Part shown: positions 1 to 5,554 of the stretch, piece by piece
How the letters are laid out: each line of letters starts with the position of its first letter
Numbering within the stretch: the first letter of the stretch is position 1
Source: Bacteroidota bacterium
GTDB taxonomy: Bacteria; Bacteroidota; Bacteroidia; B-17B0; Aurantibacillaceae
NCBI GenBank assembly: GCA_947449125.1
Contig: CANFQR010000097.1
Span: forward strand, 1-6,040
DNA length: 6,040 nt
Direction: 5' to 3'
Program-made: the position numbers and the translations under genes
The notes under the pieces: generated by a model
Databases searched by the model: none
The model's input: only the letters and a program-made list of their open reading frames with translations
Told to the model about the DNA's origin: nothing

Positions 1-387
1 ATCTACGCCCAACATAAATGAAATAGATTTATATGAGGCAAACGGCACATTTGTTATAGTTAACAAAGCGCTTACAGCATTTGACCTATCAATTATATGG
101 TAACTTTCAGGCTCAGAAAATGTTGAGTTATCGTCTTTGGTTACTACAATATTGCTGATGAAATATTTTAACTTATTAATCTCTATAGTATCTCCGTTAG
201 CATTTTTATATTTTTGATTTAAATTAAAAACGGCAGTTTCAAATAAATGATCAAACTCAATTTTTAATTTACCAGAAGTTGCAACAGGAGTTGGTTCAGG
301 AGTTGGTTCAGGCTGTATTGTATCTTTTTTACACGAATAAAAAACAAACGCAAAACACACAGGAATAATTTTAAAAATAGTTTTCAT
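1..387 (-). CDS. MbnP-family lipoprotein, N-terminal part (gene runs off the left edge)
   Basis: The frame is open for 129 codons and has no stop before base 1, so only the N-terminal part is present. Residues 1-18 form a signal peptide with a hydrophobic core, followed by Cys19 in 'FYSCKKD', a plausible though not ideal lipobox; the mature protein would be lipid-anchored. A short Pro/Glu/Thr linker (about residues 25-34) leads into a domain that I recognise as MbnP-like from 'FDH' at 45-47, 'LKYFISNI' at 73-80, 'YHIID' at 96-100 and 'SISFMLGVD' at 121-129. Family knowledge: MbnP proteins are periplasmic copper- or tryptophan-derived-cofactor-related partners of MbnH-type di-haem peroxidases, first described beside methanobactin genes, and Bacteroidota homologues are common lipoproteins. 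Any peroxidase partner would lie left of the window. The gene is divergent from accA. The family call is from memory of motifs, and the function in this organism is inference. Confidence 0.75.
   Translation of the reverse strand, partial: MKTIFKIIPVCFAFVFYSCKKDTIQPEPTPEPTPVATSGKLKIEFDHLFETAVFNLNQKYKNANGDTIEINKLKYFISNIVVTKDDNSTFSEPESYHIIDRSNAVSALLTITNVPFASYKSISFMLGVD
285..312. repeat. 12-bp tandem repeat in the MbnP-like lipoprotein linker
   Basis: Unit AGGAGTTGGTTC occurs twice in tandem (286-297 and 298-309) and continues for three more bases; the period-12 match spans 285-312. Because the unit is 12 bp it stays in frame and encodes a repeated Glu-Pro-Thr-Pro in the linker between the lipid-anchored cysteine and the folded domain. 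Linker length may vary between strains by unit gain or loss. Confidence 0.85.
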
Positions 388-517
388 ATTTTTTTACTTA
401 AAATTAGTTATTAAAACATTTAACAGCAATAATATTAAATACTAAATTGGACCTATTTGTTTAAAAAATCCTAATTAATTTAAAAATAAAATTAAGAAAT
501 TGGAATAAACTTTATTG

Positions 518-546
518 AGTTTTCAAGCTTACGTCTTCTGAAAACT
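518..546. promoter_or_regulatory. 8-bp perfect inverted repeat in the divergent spacer
   Basis: AGTTTTCA at 518-525 and TGAAAACT at 539-546 are exact reverse complements separated by 13 bp. The repeat lies in the 232-bp spacer (388-619) between the divergent MbnP-like gene and accA, about 40 bp upstream of the probable accA promoter box. It could be an operator for a dimeric regulator or simply a weak AT-rich hairpin. No T-tract follows directly, so it is not a canonical terminator. I do not recognise it as a known operator. No convincing TAnnTTTG box was found for the MbnP-like gene; the closest is TATTATTG on the minus strand at 427-434, with one mismatch. Confidence 0.35.
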
Positions 547-585
547 AGCATTTTAATTAAAAAACGGTGGTTTTTTAAAAAATCA

Positions 586-593
586 TATCTTTG
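586..593 (+). promoter_or_regulatory. Probable -7 box of the accA-efp promoter
   Basis: TATCTTTG matches exactly the Bacteroidota housekeeping sigma-factor -7 consensus TAnnTTTG and sits 26 bp before the accA start codon, which would leave a leader of about 20 nt. The expected -33 TTTG element is not seen at the usual spacing (around 563-566 the sequence is AACG), so the match rests on one element only. Confidence 0.5.
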
Positions 594-619
594 TGGTTTA
601 ACTAAATAAAATTTTAAAT

Positions 620-1588
620 ATGATTTATTTGGACTTTGAAAAACCAATTCAGGATTTAGAGGAAGAGATTATTAAACTTAAGGAGGTTGCTTCTAAAAGT
701 AAGGTAGATTTAACTGACAAAATCATAGAATTAGAGAATCATATTGCTGATAAAACACGCGAATTATACAATAACCTTACACCATGGCAACGTGTTCAAA
801 TTAGTCGCCATCCCGAAAGACCTTATACCCTAGCCTATATTGATTACATATCGAATAATAGCTTTATTGAATTACATGGTGATAGAACAGTTGGTGATGA
901 TAAAGCCATGGTTGGCGGTTTTGGAGAAATTGAAGGTCAAACAGTCATGTTTATTGGTCAGCAAAAAGGTATTAACACTAAAATGCGTCAAATTCGTCGT
1001 TTTGGTATGGCTAACCCTGAGGGCTATAGAAAAGCACTGCGTTTGATGAAATTGGCCGAAAAATTTAACAAACCTATTGTTACTTTTATTGATACTCCCG
1101 GTGCTTTTCCCGGATTAGAGGCCGAAGAACGAGGTCAAGGTGAGGCCATTGCACGTAATTTATTAGAAATGGCACAATTAAAAGTACCAGTAATTTGCAT
1201 CATTATTGGAGAAGGCGCAAGTGGAGGTGCTTTGGGAATTGGAATTGGCGACAAAGTATTAATGCTTGAAAACACTTGGTACTCGGTAATTTCACCCGAA
1301 TCTTGCTCCTCAATTTTATGGCGTAGCTGGAATTTTAAAGAACAAGCAGCAGATGCCTTAAAATTAACATCATACGACATGAACAAAAATGGCTTGATAG
1401 ATGGTGTAATAAACGAACCATTGGGAGGCGCTCATAGAAATCACGAAGAAATATTTGTTACCGTAAAGCAAGAAATATTAAAACACCTCAGCACACTTAA
1501 TATGCTAACTCCAGCAAACAGAATAGATATGCGCATACAAAAATTCTCATCAATGGGAGTTGTTAGCGATTTAGAATTAGATTCTTAG
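620..1588 (+). CDS. accA: Acetyl-CoA carboxylase carboxyltransferase subunit alpha
   Basis: With AccD this subunit forms the carboxyltransferase that moves CO2 from biotin on AccB to acetyl-CoA, making malonyl-CoA for fatty acid synthesis in the cytoplasm. The 322 residues match the usual family length (E. coli about 319). Residues 5-50 form the charged helical N-terminal region starting '[13 protein letters not shown]'. The crotonase-fold core follows: '[15 protein letters not shown]' at 86-100, 'IDTPGAFPG' at 157-165, '[13 protein letters not shown]' at 168-180, the glycine-rich oxyanion-hole segment '[10 protein letters not shown]' at 197-206, 'YSVISPE' at 221-227 and 'EPLGGAHRN' at 266-274. 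All are intact. The ATG at 620 gives the conserved N-terminus; there is no Shine-Dalgarno sequence, only an A/T-rich leader. efp follows after 28 bp with no terminator between them, so the two are probably cotranscribed. accD is not in the window. Confidence 0.97.
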   Translation: MIYLDFEKPIQDLEEEIIKLKEVASKSKVDLTDKIIELENHIADKTRELYNNLTPWQRVQISRHPERPYTLAYIDYISNNSFIELHGDRTVGDDKAMVGGFGEIEGQTVMFIGQQKGINTKMRQIRRFGMANPEGYRKALRLMKLAEKFNKPIVTFIDTPGAFPGLEAEERGQGEAIARNLLEMAQLKVPVICIIIGEGASGGALGIGIGDKVLMLENTWYSVISPESCSSILWRSWNFKEQAADALKLTSYDMNKNGLIDGVINEPLGGAHRNHEEIFVTVKQEILKHLSTLNMLTPANRIDMRIQKFSSMGVVSDLELDS

Positions 1589-1616
1589 ATAAAACAATAA
1601 ATAAACAAAAAATAAT

Positions 1617-2180
1617 ATGGCAGATACAGGCGACATCAACGTAGGTTCAATCATCAGGTTTAATGGTGAGTTAGTTCAGATAATGGAATACCAACACCGC
1701 ACTCCGGGTAACTTAAGAGCTTTTTACCAAGCTAAAATGCGTAACTTAAAAAATGGCAAACAAACCGAAAATCGTTTTAGAAGCGGAGAATCCGTTGAGA
1801 TTGTTCGTGTAGAATATAAAATGATGCAGTTCATCTACACAGAAGGAGAATTTGCAGTAGTAATGGATAATGAAACATTTGAACAAGTTCATATTCCAAT
1901 GACTATGTTTGGAAGTGGTGGCCGTTTCTTAAAAGAAGGCATGGAAGTTAAAGTTAGTTTTGAAGGCGAAGAACCTCTCATTGCCGAACCCCCAACCTTT
2001 ATTGAATCTCAGATTACTTACACCGAACCTGGTTTAAAAGGTGACACTGCTACAAATACACTAAAAAACGCAACATTAGATACAGGAACCGAAATTAGAG
2101 TACCTTTATTTTTTAATGAAGGCGACTGGGTTAAAATAGACACCCGTACCGGAGAATATGTAGAACGAATAAAAAAATAA
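1617..2180 (+). CDS. efp: Elongation factor P (Asn-tip variant)
   Basis: EF-P binds the ribosome between the P and E sites and relieves stalling at polyproline stretches. The 187 residues have the normal three-domain layout: a KOW-like domain I (about 1-65), then two OB-type domains. 'YTEPGLKGDTA' at 135-145 and the family signature region 'KNATLDTGTEIRVPLF' at 150-165 are intact, as is the C-terminal 'DTRTGEYVERIKK'. The loop that reaches the tRNA CCA end reads 'HRTPGNLRAF' (27-36). Gap-free alignment to E. coli 'PGKGQAF' puts Asn32 where E. coli has modified Lys34. That rules out the lysine-based EpmA-type modification at this position and the arginine rhamnosylation done by EarP. From memory, similar 'TPGNLRAFY' loops occur in some Chlorobi and Bacteroidota. 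The gene follows accA by 28 bp and ends just before a strong terminator. The start ATG lacks a Shine-Dalgarno sequence. Confidence 0.97.
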   Translation: MADTGDINVGSIIRFNGELVQIMEYQHRTPGNLRAFYQAKMRNLKNGKQTENRFRSGESVEIVRVEYKMMQFIYTEGEFAVVMDNETFEQVHIPMTMFGSGGRFLKEGMEVKVSFEGEEPLIAEPPTFIESQITYTEPGLKGDTATNTLKNATLDTGTEIRVPLFFNEGDWVKIDTRTGEYVERIKK

Positions 2181-2199
2181 TAAAAGCAGACTTAAAACT

Positions 2200-2230
2200 A
2201 AAAAGCGAGATATTTCATCTCGCTTTTTTT
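2200..2230. terminator. Intrinsic terminator, probably bidirectional, between efp and msrA
   Basis: GCGAGAT (2205-2211) pairs with ATCTCGC (2217-2223) around a 5-nt loop. The stem is extended by A5 at 2200-2204 pairing with the T run. On the plus strand seven T residues (2224-2230) follow, ending the accA-efp transcript. On the minus strand the same stem is followed by TTTTT, so it can also end the msrA transcript. The msrA stop codon (2229-2231) lies at the edge of the element, so the terminator starts within the last bases of that gene. Confidence 0.9.
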
Positions 2231-2915
2231 ATTTCTTTAATTTTTCCTTAAATACTTTTTCAAACTTCTCAAGCTTTGGCTGTATTACAAATCTGCAATA
2301 GCCTTGCTCTCCATTTTGATTAAAATAATTTTGATGATAATCTTCAGCCTCATAAAAAACAGAATAAGCAACAATCTCTGTAACTATTGGACTTTGAAAA
2401 ACTTTCTCTTTGTTTAATTGATCCTTATAATTTTCAGCTAATTGTTTTTGCTCATTATTATGATAAAAGATAGCGGAACGGTATTGCGTTCCAAAATCAT
2501 TTCCTTGACTATTTAACGTGGTTGGGTCGTGGGTTTTCCAAAATACCTCTAACAATTCATCGTAAGAAATTACAGACTTATCAAAAACAATCTGACAAAC
2601 CTCAGCGTGTCCAGTTGTTCCATTACAAACCTCTTTGTATGACGGATTTTTTACAGAACCACCAGAGTAGCCGCTTTTTAAACTGATAACACCTTTCAAT
2701 CGTTGGAAAACAGCTTCAACACACCAAAAACAACCAGCACCAAAGGTTGCTGTATCAATTTCGTGATTAGTTGCATGCAATTTTATTGAATTTGAATTGT
2801 TTTCTACATTCATAATTATTTTAGTTGGATTTGACTCTTGCCCACAGGCATAAACAAAAAAAATAGCCGTAACAAAAGTTACAGCTACATTAAATTTAAG
2901 TTTAAAATTAATCAT
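2229..2915 (-). CDS. msrA: Peptide-methionine (S)-S-oxide reductase, lipoprotein form
   Basis: MsrA reduces the S epimer of methionine sulfoxide in oxidised proteins. Residues 1-23 form a signal peptide ending in a lipobox, 'VYAC', with Cys24 as the likely lipidated residue. A Ser/Asn-rich linker runs to about residue 55. The enzyme domain begins with 'FGAGCFWCVEA': Cys62 is the nucleophile by family knowledge and Cys65 is a second cysteine. It continues with 'SGYSGG' (81-86), 'GTTGHAE' (99-105, substrate-site Glu105), 'HDPTT' (129-133) and 'QGNDFGTQYRS' (137-147). Cys207 in 'QGYCRFVI' matches the position of a recycling cysteine in E. coli MsrA. Cys107 stands where a hydrophobic residue is usual. 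The length of 228 reflects the added export segment. An internal start at Met35 would remove that segment, but the good lipobox favours the first Met. The enzyme probably acts in the periplasm or on an outer envelope face. A secreted protein gene lies 15 bp upstream on the same strand. Confidence 0.95.
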   Translation of the reverse strand: MINFKLKFNVAVTFVTAIFFVYACGQESNPTKIIMNVENNSNSIKLHATNHEIDTATFGAGCFWCVEAVFQRLKGVISLKSGYSGGSVKNPSYKEVCNGTTGHAEVCQIVFDKSVISYDELLEVFWKTHDPTTLNSQGNDFGTQYRSAIFYHNNEQKQLAENYKDQLNKEKVFQSPIVTEIVAYSVFYEAEDYHQNYFNQNGEQGYCRFVIQPKLEKFEKVFKEKLKK

Positions 2916-2930
2916 TAACTAGTTAACAAA

Positions 2931-3440
2931 TTACTCCTTTTTTTGTTCAGCGTCATTACTTGTTTTTTCTCCTTTTTTTGGTTTTTTAGGTTTTCCTCCT
3001 TTTTCACGACCAACAAACGAAAAAAACTTTTTAGGTTTATCGCCCTTTGTCATTTTTATTGTTCCTTCAATATCCCATTCTAAAACCACAAAGTCAATTA
3101 TAATAGTTAAATCTTTTGTATCCGTTGATGCAGAAGTAACTTCTAACAACCGAACTTCTGTATCTGTAGAATCGGTATAAATTGAATCTTTATTAATTCT
3201 ATACTTTAACCATTTATATTGAAATTTCTCAAATAAAAAATCACTAAATAACTTACCGTCTTTAAACTCTATTTTATCTACAATTGGTTTTTTAGCTACT
3301 GAACCTTCTTTTTCTTCAACAATACTGATATTAAAAATACGCTTGTGTAAGGGGTCTTTTTCTCCCTTAAATGCAAAAGAAGTAACTAAAATAAAACTTA
3401 GCGTAATTAATGAAATTGAAAATTTAGTTTTGTTTTCCAT
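2931..3440 (-). CDS. Secreted protein of unknown function with a lysine-rich tail
   Basis: I do not recognise a named family for this 169-residue protein. Residues 1-23 form a signal peptide: a Lys-containing start, a hydrophobic core 'SLITLSFILVTSFA' and a possible type I cleavage after Ala23. There is no cysteine at that point, so it is not a lipoprotein. The mature part (about 35-145) alternates hydrophobic and charged residues in a way that suggests beta strands, for example 'KIEFKDGKLFSDFLFEKF' (56-73), 'EVRLLEV' (95-101) and 'LTIIIDFVVLEWDIEGTIKM' (111-130). Aromatic residues are frequent. The C-terminus is low complexity: nine of the last 23 residues are lysine, including 'KPKKPKK' at 150-156. 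It sits 15 bp upstream of msrA on the same strand, so the two are probably an operon and may share an envelope setting. It is a real gene by its signal peptide, length and position. Confidence 0.8.
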   Translation of the reverse strand: MENKTKFSISLITLSFILVTSFAFKGEKDPLHKRIFNISIVEEKEGSVAKKPIVDKIEFKDGKLFSDFLFEKFQYKWLKYRINKDSIYTDSTDTEVRLLEVTSASTDTKDLTIIIDFVVLEWDIEGTIKMTKGDKPKKFFSFVGREKGGKPKKPKKGEKTSNDAEQKKE

Positions 3441-3567
3441 AATAATAATTAAATTAAACTTTTATAATACTCTATTTAAAAATTTTGCTGTTAAAACAAC
3501 CTTAATTCTTAAACATAGGTAGTGTAAAAATAGGAAAATATTATTTACCCATAAAATATAATAATAA
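3441..3567. other. Divergent spacer between the msrA operon and rarA
   Basis: This 127-bp AT-rich gap must hold promoters for both directions. I found no TAnnTTTG box on either strand and no Shine-Dalgarno sequence before either start codon. No hairpin, repeat or RNA gene was recognised. Confidence 0.5.
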
Positions 3568-4842
3568 ATGCAGCCATTATCTGAAAGAATGCGTCCTAAA
3601 TTAGTTGCTGATTACATTGGACAAACACATATAATCGGAACAGGTACTGCTTTAAGAAATGCTATTCAACAAAACTTATTGCCATCAATCATTTTTTGGG
3701 GACCACCCGGAGTAGGAAAAACCTCATTAGCTTTAATTATAGCCAATGAATTAAATCGTCCTTTTTATCATCTTAGTGCAATAAACAGTGGCGTAAAAGA
3801 GGTTAGAGAAGTTATTGAAAAATCTGCTGACAACAACATTTTTAATCAAAGCAAACCTATTTTATTTATTGATGAAATTCATCGTTTCAGTAAGTCACAG
3901 CAAGACTCATTATTAGGTGCTGTAGAAAAAGGCAGTATAACATTAATTGGCGCAACTACCGAAAATCCTTCATTTGAAGTTATTCCTGCATTAATCTCGC
4001 GATGTCAAATTTATGTGCTTAAAAATTTGGAGGAGTCTGAGTTGGTTGAACTTATCAATAATTCAATTAACAATGATGTTCTTTTAAAAACAAAAAATAT
4101 AGTTTTAAAAGAACACGAAGCGCTCTTAAGAATTAGCGGAGGCGACGCACGAAAATTATTAAATGCACTTGAACTTGTTGTCAACAATTTTTCTTCAGAT
4201 GAAAAAATTGACATAACAAATGAAATTGTACTTAAAATTATCCAGCAAAATTTGGCTTTGTACGATAAAAATGGTGAACAACATTACGATATTATTTCTG
4301 CATTTATTAAATCAATTAGGGGAAGCGACCCTAACGCTGCAGTTTACTATTTAGCACGAATGATAAAAGGTGGTGAAGACCCATTATTTATTGCACGAAG
4401 GCTTTTAATTCTTGCAAGCGAGGATATTGGCAATGCAAATCCAAACGCGTTATTGTTAGCCAATTCATGTTTTAATGCAGTTAACGTTATAGGTATGCCC
4501 GAATCAAGAATTATTTTAAGTCAATGTGTTATTTATTTGGCCTGCAGCGCTAAAAGTAACGCAAGCTATATGGCAATTAATGAAGCTCTCGATATGGTTG
4601 AAAAAACAGGAGATTTAACTGTGCCATTAAATTTAAGAAATGCCCCTACCAAATTAATGCGAAATTTAAATTATGGTAAAGAATACAAATACGCCCACGA
4701 TTTTGAAAATAATTTCATTGAGCAGGAATTTTTACCTGAACAAATTTCTAATACAAGGTTTTATGAACCGGGAAATAATAATAGAGAAATTGAGCAGAGG
4801 AATTACCTGAAAAATTTATGGAAAGAAAAATACGGTTATTAA
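3568..4842 (+). CDS. rarA: Replication-associated recombination protein A (AAA+ ATPase, RarA/MgsA)
   Basis: RarA is a clamp-loader-like AAA+ ATPase of the RarA/Mgs1/WRNIP1 family that acts at stalled replication forks, where it binds DNA ends or gaps and interacts with SSB. The 424 residues are slightly shorter than the E. coli protein (about 447). The N-terminal '[18 protein letters not shown]' (7-24) is typical. Walker A is 'GPPGVGKTS' at 45-53, Walker B '[10 protein letters not shown]' at 98-107, sensor 1 '[10 protein letters not shown]' at 128-137, the arginine-finger segment 'SRC' at 144-146 and sensor 2 'GGDARKLLN' at 191-199. The C-terminal oligomerisation region carries the family hallmark '[18 protein letters not shown]' (249-266), then '[12 protein letters not shown]' and '[11 protein letters not shown]'. 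All are intact. An in-frame TAA directly before the ATG fixes the longest possible start. It is a single-gene unit, divergent from the unknown gene-msrA pair and convergent with the lipoprotein gene; no clear terminator lies in the 46-bp gap after it. Confidence 0.97.
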   Translation: MQPLSERMRPKLVADYIGQTHIIGTGTALRNAIQQNLLPSIIFWGPPGVGKTSLALIIANELNRPFYHLSAINSGVKEVREVIEKSADNNIFNQSKPILFIDEIHRFSKSQQDSLLGAVEKGSITLIGATTENPSFEVIPALISRCQIYVLKNLEESELVELINNSINNDVLLKTKNIVLKEHEALLRISGGDARKLLNALELVVNNFSSDEKIDITNEIVLKIIQQNLALYDKNGEQHYDIISAFIKSIRGSDPNAAVYYLARMIKGGEDPLFIARRLLILASEDIGNANPNALLLANSCFNAVNVIGMPESRIILSQCVIYLACSAKSNASYMAINEALDMVEKTGDLTVPLNLRNAPTKLMRNLNYGKEYKYAHDFENNFIEQEFLPEQISNTRFYEPGNNNREIEQRNYLKNLWKEKYGY

Positions 4843-4888
4843 TTTCTAAAGTAATCCCCTTGCTCAATTAATTTTCAAATAAATCTAA

Positions 4889-5554
4889 TTAGTTAATTTT
4901 AATTTTAAAAGGCACAGAAACGTCTACATCACCTGAAGAATAGGTTCCATTTTTTGTTCCAGGTTGGTGTTTTAATTCAATTAAAATTTCTTTCTTCTGT
5001 GCAGAAAGTCCGGTTACCCATTTGGTTAATAAACCAACAGGTAAAGGATTAGAGGCGCCATCTGTATCTAAATAAACTATAGAAAGATTAGTGCCTGCAA
5101 TAGTTACAGATGAACTTGGTGGTGCAGTTGGAGAAAGCTGATTGAAAAAAATCATGTGATCTGCTCCTTCTTCAAATACCTCATTACTAATTGTATCAGC
5201 AGGCGTTTTGGTTTCGTCTAACAACAATAAATTTAAAGTATAATTTTTGTTGGCAGTTAAATTAATTATCGAGTCGCTTTGGGCAGAAGCAGTGGTAGTG
5301 CCAGGACCGTAAAAAGGACTTGTTCCTCCGTCACCATCAAGATCTTTAAATTGATACGTGGCAGTTGTTGTTCCGTCAGTAAAAATCAATCGCATGGTTG
5401 TAATAATCTCTTGCTCGTTTGGTGGTAGGTTGCCTGTAGCTGTTGGTTGTGGAACTGGATCATCTTTCTTTTTTTTGCACGAAAAGAAAATAAAGCCTAT
5501 TACTAACACCAACGCAATAGTCATTTTAATTATGGTTCTCATTTTTGTTTTCAT
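4889..5554 (-). CDS. Small lipoprotein paired with a TonB-dependent receptor
   Basis: This 221-residue protein has a signal peptide with several basic residues (1-10), a hydrophobic core, and Cys26 in 'FFSCKKKKDDP', a typical Bacteroidota lipoprotein start. A Pro-rich linker (33-46) leads into the motif 'NEQEIITTMRLIFT' (46-59), then 'FKDLDGDGG' (69-77), 'EEGADHMIFF' (128-137), 'LKHQPGTKNG' (194-203) and an ending rich in beta strands. From memory this pattern belongs to Bacteroidota lipoproteins often named 'type 1 periplasmic binding fold' and encoded just downstream of TonB-dependent receptors. That name is automatic, and no substrate is proven. The acidic 'DLDGDGG' could bind a metal (inference). 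The start is ambiguous: Met1, Met5 and Met11 are all in frame. Met1 or Met5 keeps the basic N-region, while Met11 (start at 5524) would lose it. The gene overlaps the upstream receptor frame by 29 bp and is probably translationally coupled to it. Confidence 0.85.
   Translation of the reverse strand: MKTKMRTIIKMTIALVLVIGFIFFSCKKKKDDPVPQPTATGNLPPNEQEIITTMRLIFTDGTTTATYQFKDLDGDGGTSPFYGPGTTTASAQSDSIINLTANKNYTLNLLLLDETKTPADTISNEVFEEGADHMIFFNQLSPTAPPSSSVTIAGTNLSIVYLDTDGASNPLPVGLLTKWVTGLSAQKKEILIELKHQPGTKNGTYSSGDVDVSVPFKIKIN

Noticed and set aside
840..1046. 68-codon plus-strand open frame
   Set aside because: It lies wholly inside accA in another frame; accA is conserved across this stretch and the alternative product shows no recognisable feature.
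1135..1386. 83-codon minus-strand open frame
   Set aside because: Antisense shadow of the conserved accA core, with no promoter or family resemblance.
3441..3567. Promoter boxes for rarA and the unknown secreted gene
   Set aside because: Candidates such as TATTATTT and TATTATAA do not match TAnnTTTG, and TTG elements are not at the right distance.
4011..4214. 67-codon minus-strand open frame
   Set aside because: Antisense to rarA, Ser/Phe-rich as expected from reading the complement of AT-rich coding DNA.
4885..4892. CTAATTAG palindrome after rarA as a terminator or operator
   Set aside because: It has no loop, no GC stem and no T-run, and short AT palindromes are common by chance in this sequence.
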